Assembly (NCBI GenBank): GCA_027306785.1
Contig: DAHUZB010000012.1
Location: 1 to 56,587, forward strand
Reading direction: 5' to 3'
Source of the DNA: Vulcanimicrobiota bacterium
GTDB lineage: Bacteria > Vulcanimicrobiota > Vulcanimicrobiia > Vulcanimicrobiales > Vulcanimicrobiaceae
DNA length: 56,587 nt
Every line of letters begins with the position of its first letter. Within the stretch, counting starts at the first letter, position 1. The translations under genes and the position numbers were made by a program. Below the pieces are notes generated by a model. It was not told the DNA's origin and ran no database searches. It saw only the letters and a program-made list of their open reading frames with translations. Shown here piece by piece: positions 7,989 to 16,075 of the stretch.

Positions 7989-8820
7989 ACTCGCACTGAT
8001 CGTCGCGCTCGCCGCCGTCGCCATGACGGCGGCGTGCGCGAACCGGTCCTCGCAATCGTCCGCACCGCAGCAGAGCGCGTCGGCCTCGGCGTCGAGCGCG
8101 TCGGAGGCGCTCTACGATCCGCAGGCGCTGCCGACCGGACCGCTCGGTGCGTCGATCAAACTCGGCCACGACATCCTCGACGACACGCAGAAGTATCTTC
8201 CGCACAACGTCGTCGCGGGAATGTCGTGCTCCGCCTGTCACGTCGCCGCCGGAACGCAGGCGCGCGCGGGATCCTTGGTCGGCGTCTACGCGCGCTTTCC
8301 GCAGTGGAACAAGCGCGCGAAGCGCATGATCACGCTGCAGGATCGAATCGCGGAGTGCTTCTTGTACAGCATGAACGGCACGCCGCCCGCGTACACGAGC
8401 AAAGAGATGATCGCGATGGTGAGCTACATGGCGTATCTCTCGCGCAAGGTTCCGACCGGGCAGCCGGTTGCGAAAGACACGCGCTTCATCGTCGCGCTGC
8501 CGTCCGCGGCGCCGAACGTCGCGCACGGCGCCGCGCTCTACGCGCAGAAGTGCTCGATGTGTCACCAGGCGAACGGCGCGGGCGTGGCGGGCGCGTTTCC
8601 GCCGCTATGGGGTCCCACCTCGTTCAATAACGGCGCGGGCATGTCGCACCTTGCGATGATGACCGGGTTCGTGCTCTACAACATGCCGAAGAATGCGCCG
8701 GGATCGCTCTCGATGCAGGACGCCTACGATATCTCGGGCTGGGTGCTCACGCACAAGCGCCCGGTATTTCAGAAGGATCGGCTGATCACCCAACCGTCGC
8801 AGCCCGCGAAGTTCTTCTAG
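7969..8820 (+). CDS. Dihaem cytochrome c lipoprotein, TsdA-like
   Basis: I start at ATG 7969, 20 bases inside the preceding gene, because this gives a lipoprotein signal with TAAC around Cys23. Two haem-binding motifs are present, C87SACH91 and C195SMCH199, one per domain. The segment QDRIAECFLYSMNG places Cys130 where thiosulfate dehydrogenase TsdA and SoxA-type proteins carry a cysteine ligand to haem 1, and Met239 (NMPKN) could ligate haem 2. The likely role is thiosulfate or tetrathionate redox chemistry at the cell surface; the ligand assignments are inference. It is co-directional with the binding protein and YeiH genes. Confidence 0.87.
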   Translation: MPHLRSKLALIVALAAVAMTAACANRSSQSSAPQQSASASASSASEALYDPQALPTGPLGASIKLGHDILDDTQKYLPHNVVAGMSCSACHVAAGTQARAGSLVGVYARFPQWNKRAKRMITLQDRIAECFLYSMNGTPPAYTSKEMIAMVSYMAYLSRKVPTGQPVAKDTRFIVALPSAAPNVAHGAALYAQKCSMCHQANGAGVAGAFPPLWGPTSFNNGAGMSHLAMMTGFVLYNMPKNAPGSLSMQDAYDISGWVLTHKRPVFQKDRLITQPSQPAKFF

Positions 8821-8856
8821 CGGCGACGCACGGACCACTCGAAATAGGATAACGCG

Positions 8857-9825
8857 ATGCTCGGGGTTCTTCTCTGTCTCATCGTGGCGGTCGTCGCCAC
8901 GGTGCTCGGTGGCTACGTGCCGATCGTCGGTGCACCGGTCTTCGCGATTCTACTCGGCGTGATCATTGCGATCGTGCGTGCGCCCGATGCGCGCTTGAAG
9001 CAAGGCATCACCTTCGCGAGCAAACAGCTGCTGCAGTGGTCGATCGTGCTGCTCGGCGCGAACCTGAGCCTCGCTCAGATCGTGCACGGCGGCGCGCAAT
9101 CGCTGCCGGTGATGATCGGTACGTTCGTCGTGGTGCTGGTGCTCGCGTACGTGGTCGGCGGCATGCTCGGGCTCGACCGCGATCTGCGGCGGCTGCTCGG
9201 CGTGGGCACCGCGATCTGCGGCGGCTCCGCAATCGCGGCGCTCTCGAGCGTGATCGAGGCCGACGCGGCCGACATCGCCTACGCGCTCGGCGCCGTCTTT
9301 CTCTTCAATGTGGTCGCGGTGATCCTGTTCCCGCCGCTCGGACATCTCATGCATCTTTCGCAGAGCGCGTTCGGGCTGTGGGCGGGCACCGCGATCAACG
9401 ACACGTCGTCGGTCGTTGCGGCGGCGTTCGCGTACGGTCATTCCGCCGGTACGTCCGCGGTGATCGTGAAGCTCACGCGTACCACGCTGATCGTGCCGCT
9501 GGTGCTGTTCTACGCGTGGCGGCGCGTGCGCGAATCGCGCGAAGGCGAGCGCGTGGATCTGCGCTCGATCATGCCGTGGTTCATCCTGTGGTTCTTGCTC
9601 GCCGCGACGCTCAATTCGCTCGGCGTGATTCCGCTCGCACTGCAGGCGCCGCTGCAGAAGCTCGCGCTCTTCGCGATCGTCGTCGCGCTCGCGGGCGTCG
9701 GCCTCGGCACCGACATCGCGAAGATTCGCAGCGCCGGATTTCGCCCGCTGTTGCTGGGCGCAATCCTCTGGGCCGCAATCTCGTGTACGAGCTTAGGAAT
9801 CGCCTCGCTCATGAAGGTGCTCTAG
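8857..9825 (+). CDS. YeiH-family putative sulfate exporter
   Basis: The 322-residue polytopic membrane protein has about ten hydrophobic segments and the family signatures 'WSIVLLGANLSLAQI', 'GVGTAICGGSAIAALSSVIEA' and 'GLWAGTAINDTSSVVAAAF'. The family (UPF0324, YeiH) is annotated as a putative sulfate or sulfite exporter on limited evidence. It lies 36 bases after the TsdA-like gene, which supports a shared sulfur role for the cluster: uptake or sensing, oxidation, then export of the oxyanion. Confidence 0.9.
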   Translation: MLGVLLCLIVAVVATVLGGYVPIVGAPVFAILLGVIIAIVRAPDARLKQGITFASKQLLQWSIVLLGANLSLAQIVHGGAQSLPVMIGTFVVVLVLAYVVGGMLGLDRDLRRLLGVGTAICGGSAIAALSSVIEADAADIAYALGAVFLFNVVAVILFPPLGHLMHLSQSAFGLWAGTAINDTSSVVAAAFAYGHSAGTSAVIVKLTRTTLIVPLVLFYAWRRVRESREGERVDLRSIMPWFILWFLLAATLNSLGVIPLALQAPLQKLALFAIVVALAGVGLGTDIAKIRSAGFRPLLLGAILWAAISCTSLGIASLMKVL

Positions 9826-10500
9826 GCGCTCAAAGACCTCGGGATGCCGCGGGCGCCACACGTAGCGCGCCCACGCCCAGAGCGCGATGAGCGCCGCGAA
9901 GGCGCAGGCATAGATCACCCAGCCGATCGTCTCGCCGGCCGTTCCCGCCAGAACGGTTGCGTTCAAGGCCGGAATGATGACGAAGAGCGCGATGGGGACG
10001 AAGGCGAACGCGAAGAGGAAGAGTACGCGTCCGGCGAGGCCCTCGCGCTTGACGATTGGGCGGCTTTTCGACATCAGGAGCAAGCCGATTGCGATCGGCA
10101 CTCCGAAGACGACGCACTCGGCCGCGATCGCGGCGGCAAGCTGCCACTCCGGCGGAACCGCGTGCCGGACGGCGAGCAACGGTACGGTCGTTCCGAGGAT
10201 GGCGTACAGAGCCATGCCGAGCGCCATGAGCAGCATGCGCGCCGTCGTCCACGGGTCTTCGGGCTTCGTGCGCTTGCGTGCTTGCCGCGCTCGCACAAAC
10301 AAGCCGGTGCCCGCGACGGCGAGTAGGACGGTTGACTCTATACCGACGTGCTCGAGCACGGCCGTGCCGGCGGCAGCCGCGAGGATGAGCGCCGCGTACA
10401 TCGCCGCGGCACCGAACGAGCGCGCCTGCTTCGGGGCGAGAAACTCGATCGCGATCGTCGCAGTTGCGAGCACGAGCCCCATCATAAGCGCCGGCGTCAT
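9793..10500 (-). CDS. Conserved integral membrane protein of unknown function
   Basis: The 235-residue protein has about six or seven predicted membrane helices, including residues 3-20, 30-65, 88-112, 120-143 and 160-215. There is a short basic loop after the second pair (ARQARKRTKPED). I do not recognise a family. Its last 33 bases overlap the 3' end of the YeiH gene on the opposite strand. Start ATG 10498-10500 opens MTPALMMGLVLA without a cleavable signal. Confidence 0.72.
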   Translation of the reverse strand: MTPALMMGLVLATATIAIEFLAPKQARSFGAAAMYAALILAAAAGTAVLEHVGIESTVLLAVAGTGLFVRARQARKRTKPEDPWTTARMLLMALGMALYAILGTTVPLLAVRHAVPPEWQLAAAIAAECVVFGVPIAIGLLLMSKSRPIVKREGLAGRVLFLFAFAFVPIALFVIIPALNATVLAGTAGETIGWVIYACAFAALIALWAWARYVWRPRHPEVFERLEHLHERGDS

Positions 10501-10651
10501 GTCGGAATAGTAGCACCTCGGCCGCCCCCGCCCCTGGTAGTAGCTCGGCGGTGACGGGCGGGTTTAGACTGTTGGGTGGTTAACTTCCACCCTTCGGGTC
10601 TCGCGGTTTCGAGGCTCGCATCAAGCTCGTAGGACGGAGTAGAACAGAAAC

Positions 10652-13600
10652 GTGGCGGACGCGGTCGTCAAAGTGACCCTTCCCGAGATGGGGGAGTCGG
10701 TCGCCGAGGGTTCCATCGTGGAGTGGCGCAAGAAGGTCGGCGATTTCGTAGCCGAGGGCGACACCCTCGTCGATGTGACGACCGATAAGGTCGACGTCGA
10801 GGTCCCCGCGACCGCGTCGGGCGTCATCACGCAGATATTCGGCGGCGAGGGCGACGCGATCGCCGTCGGCGCCGTGCTCGCCGAGATCGACACGACCAGG
10901 GTCGCCGGCAACGGCAAGGCCACGAGCAACGGGCATGCCGCCACGAACGGCTCGGCCGCGCCCGCTGCGGCGCCCGAGCGCAAGGGCCCGCCGCAGCTCG
11001 TCGAGGTCACGCTCCCCGAGATGGGCGAGTCGGTCACCGAGGGCTCGATCGTCGAATTTCGCGTGAAGCCGGGTCAGTACGTGAACGAAGGCGACACGAT
11101 CGCCGATGTGACCACCGACAAGGTGGACGTGGAGGTTCCCGCCCCCGCCGCGGGCGCGGTGACGCAGCTCTTCGGCGCCGCCGGCGACACGATCGCGGTC
11201 GGGGCGAAACTCGCCGAGATCGATGTCAACGCCGCGCCCGTGCTTCGACAGGCTCAGCATGACACAGCGGGCGGCGGGCGTGACACAGCGGGCGGCGGGC
11301 ATGACACAGCGGGTGGCGAGCGTGACACAGCGGGCGGCGGGCGTGACTCAGCGGGCGGCCGGGCGGCCGCGGAGCAGAAGAGTGTCATCCTGAGCGCGCC
11401 GCAGGCGCAGTCGAAGGACGTGCTCGCGACCGCGCAGGCGCGTCGTATCGCCCGCAAACAGGATCTCGACCTGCGCCTCGTGCGCGGCTCGGGCCCCGAC
11501 GGCCTGATCCTGCGCGCTGACGTGCTCTCGCAGGCCGAACAGGCGCGCCGCAAGTCGGCCGCGCCCGGCGCGGCGAACCTGCCGCCGCTGCCGCCGATCG
11601 GCGCGGGCGCGAAGGTGACGCCGCTCAAAGGCCCCGCCGCCGCGCTCGCGGGCTACATGGACCAGTCGCTCACGATTCCCACGGCGACGAGCTTCCGCAC
11701 GCTCGCCGTCGACGTGCTCGATGCGCGACGCAAAGAGCTCAACGGCGCGATCAAGTCCGCGGGGCGCGCGGAGAAGGTTTCGTTCACGCACCTGATCGCC
11801 TACGCGATGGTGCGCGCCGCGAGCGAGATGCCGTTCATCACGCACAGCTTCCGTCGCGACGACCACGGCGCGCCCGTGCGCGTCGAACCGGGCGTGCACC
11901 TGGGCCTCGCCGTAGATTCGGAACGCAAGGACGGCTCGCGCTTCCTCGTCGTGCCGGTGATCAAGAACGCGGCCGCGCTCGATTTCGCGGGCTTCTACGC
12001 ACAGTATCAGGCGCTCGTCGATAAAGCGCGCGAGAACAAACTCGGCGCCGACGATCTGCAAGGCGCGTCGTTCACGCTCACCAATCCGGGCGGTATCGGC
12101 ACGGTCGCGTCGGTTCCGCGTTTGATGGCGGGTCAGGGCGCGATTCTCGCGACCGGTGCGATCGGCTATCCGCCGGGCTTCGCGAACGTGCCCGAAGCGA
12201 CGGCGAAGTCGCTCGGCTTGAGCAAGGTCATGCAGATGACGAGCACCTACGATCATCGCGTCGTGCAGGGTGCGCAATCGGGCGAGTATCTGCGTCGCGT
12301 CGATCAGTTGCTGCAGGGCACCGACGGCTTCTACGAAGCGGTCTTCGCCGCGCTCGGTCTCACGGCGGGCCCGGCGCCGCGCGCGCAGGTCTCCGCGATG
12401 CCGACGACCGTCGCCGCGAGCGCGCAGACGCCCGCCGCGCCGAGCGACGAGATGCTGCGCGCGGTTGCAGCTGCGATGGCGATCGTCTCGGGCTATCGCA
12501 CGCACGGCCATCTCGCCGCGCAACTCGATCCGCTCGGCTCCGCGCCGATCGGCGATCCCAAGCTCGATCCGGCGACCTACGGGCTCACGCCCGCGCTGCA
12601 GGCCGCGATTCCGGCCTCGGTGCTCAACGTCAAAGTTCCCGGCAACACGCTCGCCGATATTCTGCCGCGTCTGAAAGAGACGTATAGCTCGACGATCGCT
12701 TACGAGTTCGAGCACATCTCGAACACCGATCAACGCCGCTGGCTGCGCGAGACGATCGAGAGCGGCGCGCACAAGGTCTCGCTCTCACCGCAGCGCCAGA
12801 TCGAATTCTTGCATCGCCTCACCAAGGTCGAAACGTTCGAGCGCTACATTCGCAAGACGTTCCTCGGACAGAAGAGTTTCTCGGGTGAGGGTCTGGACGT
12901 GATGGTCCCGATGCTCGAAGAGATGCTGGAGATGTTCGCCGACGACGGCACGCCGAACGCCGTGATGGGTATGGCGCACCGCGGTCGCTTGAGCGTGATC
13001 GCGCACGTCGTAAACATGCCCTACGAAGAGCTGCTCGGCGAGTTCGAAGCGGCGCATCAGCGCGGCGAGGTGTCGAGCGACGACGATGTGACCGGCGACG
13101 TGAAGTATCATCACGGCGCGACCGGCGTGTACACCACCTCGAGCGGCAAGCAGATCATGGTGACGCTGCAGCACAACCCGTCGCATCTCGAAGCGGTCGA
13201 TCCGGTCGTCGAGGGACGCACGCGCGCGCTGCAGACCGATCATGCCGGTCCCGCGCCGCTCTTCGACGTGAAGAAGGCGGCGCCGATCCTGATCCACGGC
13301 GACGCCGCGTTCACGGGTCAAGGCATCATCTCGGAAGTCTTCAACCTGCAGTCGCTCAAGGGATACAGCACCGGCGGCACGGTGCACCTGATCGCGAATA
13401 ACCAGATCGGCTTCACCACCGATTCGCCCGACTCACGTTCGACGCGCTACGCGTCGGATCTCGCGAAGGGCTTCGATGCGCCGATCGTGCACGTGAACGC
13501 CGACGATGTGGATGCGTGCATCTCCGCGGTGCATCTGGCGGTCGAGTTCCGCCGCCGCTTCGGCCGCGACGTCGTGATCGATCTGATCGGCTATCGCCGT

Positions 13601-15019
13601 TTCGGTCACAACGAACAGGACGAGCCCGCGTACACGCAGCCGATGATGTACGACAAGATCAAGACGCATCCGACCGCGCGCGAACTCTTTGCCAACAAAC
13701 TGATCGCGCAAGGCGCGATTACCGCCGACCAGGCGAACGAGATGATCGCGGAAACGACGGCGCGTCTGCAGGAGGCGTACAAGAACGTCAAGTCCGCCCC
13801 GGGCAAAGGCATGATCGAGAAGATCAGCGCCTCGGCGCCGCTGCCGACCGCCACGCTCGCGCCGATCGACAAGGCGACGCTCGTGAAGTGGAGCGACGAA
13901 CTGGTCGCGACGCCGCAGGGTTTTGCGATCAACAAGAAGCTCACCACGCAGTTCGAGCGCCGCAAGGCCGTGATCGCCGAGAAGGGTCTCGTCGATTGGG
14001 GCATGGCCGAAGGCCTCGCGTTCGCATCGCTGCTCTCGTCGGGCGTGCCGATCCGTATCTCGGGTCAGGATACCGAACGCGGCACGTTCAGCCATCGTCA
14101 CGCGTTGCTGCACGATCCGAGCAGCGACGCGGAGTACGTGCCGCTGCAGCATCTCGCGGGCTCGCGGGCGAGCTTCGAGATCCATAACAGCCCGCTCTCG
14201 GAATACGCGTGTCTCGGCTTCGAGTACGGCTACGCCGTCGCGGTGCCGAAGTCGCTCGTGCTCTGGGAAGCGCAGTTCGGCGATTTCGTCAACGGCGCAC
14301 AGATCATCATCGATCAATTCATCGCCGCCGGTCAGGCGAAGTGGGGACAAACCTCGCGTCTCACCCTGCTGCTGCCGCACGGGTACGAAGGTCAGGGCCC
14401 GGAGCACTCGAGCGCGCGTCTCGAGCGCTTCCTGCAGCTCGCGGCCGAGAACAATCTGCGCGTCGCCTATCCGTCGAACGCGGGCAGCTACTTCCACCTG
14501 CTACGTCTGCAGGCGAGCACGCCGAATCCGGTGCCGCTGATCGTGATGACGCCGAAGTCGCTCTTGCGCGCGGAGATCGCCGCGGGTTCGATCGACGACA
14601 TGGCGACGGGTGAGTTCAAGCCGGTGCTCGACGATCCGAACGTGACCGACAAGAAGAAGATCGAGCGCATTCTGCTCTGCACGGGCAAGGTGTACTACGA
14701 TCTGATCGGCTCCGAGCTCTACGCGAAGATGAAGCACACCGCGATCGTGCGCATCGAGCAGCTCTCGCCGATGCCGGGCGCCGAGATCAATGCCCTCCTC
14801 GACACCTACCCGAATCTCAAATCGCTCGTGTGGGTGCAAGAAGAGCCGAAGAACATGGGTGCGCGTGCCTACGTGCGCCGTCGTCTGCTCGAGAAGCTCG
14901 ACAAGCCGCTCGACATCGGCTACGCGGGACGCGGCTATCGCGCCTCGCCCTCGGAAGGCTATCCGGGCGCGCACGCGGTCGAACAGGAGCGCGTGGTCAC
15001 GAACGCGCTTACCGAGTGA
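10652..15019 (+). CDS. kgd: Multifunctional 2-oxoglutarate dehydrogenase: two lipoyl domains + E2 + E1
   Basis: This 1455-residue fusion starts at GTG. In order it has lipoyl domain 1 (about 5-80, lipoyl Lys46 in DKVDVE), lipoyl domain 2 (about 115-191, Lys157), a peripheral-subunit-binding domain (about 257-292, ATAQARRIARKQDLDL), an E2 succinyltransferase domain (about 320-570, catalytic His535 in YDHRVVQG), and a SucA-type E1 (about 595-1455). The E1 has GDAAFTGQG and NNQIGFTT of the thiamine-diphosphate site and LLPHGYEGQGPEHSSAR. It converts 2-oxoglutarate to succinyl-CoA in the TCA cycle; only E3 is missing. Actinobacterial Kgd has the E2-E1 fusion but, as known, lacks its own lipoyl domains. 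Residues 198-258 are encoded by an inserted repeat. Confidence 0.95.
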   Translation: MADAVVKVTLPEMGESVAEGSIVEWRKKVGDFVAEGDTLVDVTTDKVDVEVPATASGVITQIFGGEGDAIAVGAVLAEIDTTRVAGNGKATSNGHAATNGSAAPAAAPERKGPPQLVEVTLPEMGESVTEGSIVEFRVKPGQYVNEGDTIADVTTDKVDVEVPAPAAGAVTQLFGAAGDTIAVGAKLAEIDVNAAPVLRQAQHDTAGGGRDTAGGGHDTAGGERDTAGGGRDSAGGRAAAEQKSVILSAPQAQSKDVLATAQARRIARKQDLDLRLVRGSGPDGLILRADVLSQAEQARRKSAAPGAANLPPLPPIGAGAKVTPLKGPAAALAGYMDQSLTIPTATSFRTLAVDVLDARRKELNGAIKSAGRAEKVSFTHLIAYAMVRAASEMPFITHSFRRDDHGAPVRVEPGVHLGLAVDSERKDGSRFLVVPVIKNAAALDFAGFYAQYQALVDKARENKLGADDLQGASFTLTNPGGIGTVASVPRLMAGQGAILATGAIGYPPGFANVPEATAKSLGLSKVMQMTSTYDHRVVQGAQSGEYLRRVDQLLQGTDGFYEAVFAALGLTAGPAPRAQVSAMPTTVAASAQTPAAPSDEMLRAVAAAMAIVSGYRTHGHLAAQLDPLGSAPIGDPKLDPATYGLTPALQAAIPASVLNVKVPGNTLADILPRLKETYSSTIAYEFEHISNTDQRRWLRETIESGAHKVSLSPQRQIEFLHRLTKVETFERYIRKTFLGQKSFSGEGLDVMVPMLEEMLEMFADDGTPNAVMGMAHRGRLSVIAHVVNMPYEELLGEFEAAHQRGEVSSDDDVTGDVKYHHGATGVYTTSSGKQIMVTLQHNPSHLEAVDPVVEGRTRALQTDHAGPAPLFDVKKAAPILIHGDAAFTGQGIISEVFNLQSLKGYSTGGTVHLIANNQIGFTTDSPDSRSTRYASDLAKGFDAPIVHVNADDVDACISAVHLAVEFRRRFGRDVVIDLIGYRRFGHNEQDEPAYTQPMMYDKIKTHPTARELFANKLIAQGAITADQANEMIAETTARLQEAYKNVKSAPGKGMIEKISASAPLPTATLAPIDKATLVKWSDELVATPQGFAINKKLTTQFERRKAVIAEKGLVDWGMAEGLAFASLLSSGVPIRISGQDTERGTFSHRHALLHDPSSDAEYVPLQHLAGSRASFEIHNSPLSEYACLGFEYGYAVAVPKSLVLWEAQFGDFVNGAQIIIDQFIAAGQAKWGQTSRLTLLLPHGYEGQGPEHSSARLERFLQLAAENNLRVAYPSNAGSYFHLLRLQASTPNPVPLIVMTPKSLLRAEIAAGSIDDMATGEFKPVLDDPNVTDKKKIERILLCTGKVYYDLIGSELYAKMKHTAIVRIEQLSPMPGAEINALLDTYPNLKSLVWVQEEPKNMGARAYVRRRLLEKLDKPLDIGYAGRGYRASPSEGYPGAHAVEQERVVTNALTE
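11240..11423. repeat. Palindromic repeat element inserted in frame in the E2 linker
   Basis: GTGCTTCGACAGGCTCAGCA (11240-11259) continuing TGACAC is faced by GTGTCATCCTGAGC (11382-11395) followed by GTCGAAGGACGTGC (11410-11423). The two ends are inverted copies of the same motif, interrupted in the right copy by a 14-base GC-rich insert. The TTCGACA..CTCAG.ATGA core is a widespread bacterial intergenic palindrome whose antisense translation gives the familiar spurious MLSLSKH peptide, also seen here. In this gene it is read through without a stop between lipoyl domain 2 and the subunit-binding domain. Confidence 0.8.
11260..11364. repeat. Five tandem 21-bp units inside the linker
   Basis: Five head-to-tail copies of a 21-base unit (TGACACAGCGGGCGGCGGGC plus one base) begin at 11260, 11281, 11302, 11323 and 11344. 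Copies 1 and 4 are identical and copy 5 is the most diverged. Being a multiple of three, they encode the heptad [H/R]D[T/S]AGG[G/E/R] repeated five times. The array lies between the two palindrome arms. Confidence 0.93.
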
Positions 15020-15210
15020 GCGGCCCGCGAAAAAAGGCGTATCTCTTTCTCGCTATCACGGTATGCGTTAGCGTCATGTTGGTGCTCGATTTCGTGCCCC
15101 GCGTGCCGCACCGCTCCGGATGGACGATGCTCGTGACGGGGCACGTCGTGCTCGTGCTGCTGTGGGCCCTGCTCACGATGCGAGCGTTCTCCCGCGCCGA
15201 CCGCGCCTAA
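15016..15210 (+). CDS. Small two-helix membrane protein, coupled to kgd
   Basis: A GTG at 15016 overlaps the kgd stop by four bases (GTGA) and opens a 64-residue protein beginning MSGPRKKAYLFLAITVCV. Two hydrophobic segments (about 8-26 and 38-57) with a basic N-terminus and C-terminus (RAFSRADRA) suggest a two-pass inner-membrane protein. I recognise no family. The overlap and the hydrophobicity pattern are the evidence that it is real. Confidence 0.6.
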   Translation: MSGPRKKAYLFLAITVCVSVMLVLDFVPRVPHRSGWTMLVTGHVVLVLLWALLTMRAFSRADRA

Positions 15211-15211
15211 G

Positions 15212-15592
15212 GTGTCCGACGAGAAGCGCGCGCTCGGCGAGGCGCTGATGCGCAAGGTCGACGGGGATCGCGTGACCGATAATCTCCTCGCAGCATACGC
15301 GGAGATCGCGCCGGAATTCGCTCGTTATCTCACCGAGTTCGCGTTCGGCGAGATCTACGCGCGCGAAGGCGATCTGCGCCAGCGCGAGCTGGTCGCGATC
15401 GCCTCGCTCGCGACGATGGGCGGCTGCGACGCACAGCTCGAGACCCACGTGCACGGCGCGTTCAACGTGGGGCTCTCGCAGGCCGAAATCGTTGAAGCGG
15501 TGATGACGCTCATCCCCTACATCGGCTTTCCGAAGGCGCTCAACGCCATGGCGGTCGTCAAGCGCGTCGTCGAAAAGCGCCGAGGGGCGTAG
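15212..15592 (+). CDS. Carboxymuconolactone decarboxylase family protein
   Basis: The 126-residue protein starts at GTG one base after the preceding stop. It has the CMD fold pattern: 'PEFARYLTEFAFGEIYAREG', 'LRQRELVAIASLATMGGCD', 'LETHVHGAFNVGLSQAEIVE' and 'YIGFPKALNAMAVVKRV'. This resembles the gamma-carboxymuconolactone decarboxylase (PcaC) branch rather than AhpD, since the CxxC redox pair is absent and only one cysteine sits in the core. The substrate is unknown; it may belong to aromatic breakdown or be a stand-alone family member. Confidence 0.87.
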   Translation: MSDEKRALGEALMRKVDGDRVTDNLLAAYAEIAPEFARYLTEFAFGEIYAREGDLRQRELVAIASLATMGGCDAQLETHVHGAFNVGLSQAEIVEAVMTLIPYIGFPKALNAMAVVKRVVEKRRGA

Positions 15593-15598
15593 CACCGC

Positions 15599-16006
15599 CT
15601 AGGGATTGGGCGGTCGGCGGTGCTGCGCGTTGCCGTAGTACCCGTTGCCGTAATAGCCGCCGTTGTACCCGTAGTTTCCGTTGCCGGTGATCGTGCAGTA
15701 GTCGTTGCTGCACGCTACTTGCTCGCCTTGATGGCTCGGATACCACGAATAACCGTTGGGCGAGACGACGTGGCCGTCGGCGTAGACGGTACTACCGTCG
15801 GGAAGATAGCCGATCACTTGGTGCGCGACGCGGTTCTTGTGCTCCACGTTCACGGCGGTCGCGATCGCCGCGATGCCGAGAGCGATGCCGATCAGTGTGC
15901 GCGTACGCGCGGCGCTATCCGCGCGCGCGGGCGCGGGCATGCTCGTGAAGATGACGCCCACGAGTGCGATCGCGGCGACGGTCGAGCGGAGAAGTGAGGT
16001 ATTCAT
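15599..16006 (-). CDS. Exported Gly/Tyr/Asn-rich protein of unknown function
   Basis: The 135-residue protein has a signal peptide (about 1-29, ending PARA), a short hydrophobic stretch (TLIGIALGIAAIATAV), a middle part 'VIGYLPDGSTVYADGHVV', and a low-complexity tail of GYNGGYYGNGYYGN type. Two cysteines (CSNDYC) could form a disulfide. Similar secreted proteins are common in soil bacteria and have no assigned role. Confidence 0.7.
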   Translation of the reverse strand: MNTSLLRSTVAAIALVGVIFTSMPAPARADSAARTRTLIGIALGIAAIATAVNVEHKNRVAHQVIGYLPDGSTVYADGHVVSPNGYSWYPSHQGEQVACSNDYCTITGNGNYGYNGGYYGNGYYGNAQHRRPPNP

Positions 16007-16020
16007 GTCGGGGAAACGAC

Positions 16021-16053
16021 GAGAGGCGGCCGGGAGTTCCCCGACCGCCTCTC
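16021..16053 (-). terminator. Hairpin after the prolyl oligopeptidase gene
   Basis: A 9-bp perfect stem (GAGAGGCGG with CCGCCTCTC) encloses a further GC-rich inner stem. It lies 23 bases past the stop of the minus-strand peptidase gene and just upstream of the next minus-strand start at 16006. No strong T run follows, so termination efficiency is uncertain. Confidence 0.5.
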
Positions 16054-16075
16054 AACGTGTTGTCAGCTTTGCGGA

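Noticed and set aside
10580-11302. Minus-strand open frame beginning MPAARCVTPAARCVMLSLSKHG
   Set aside because: It is the antisense of the repeat and lipoyl domains; MLSLSKH is a known spurious translation of the palindromic repeat.
11260-11364. CRISPR-like array
   Set aside because: The 21-bp units are head-to-tail without spacers and lie inside a coding frame.
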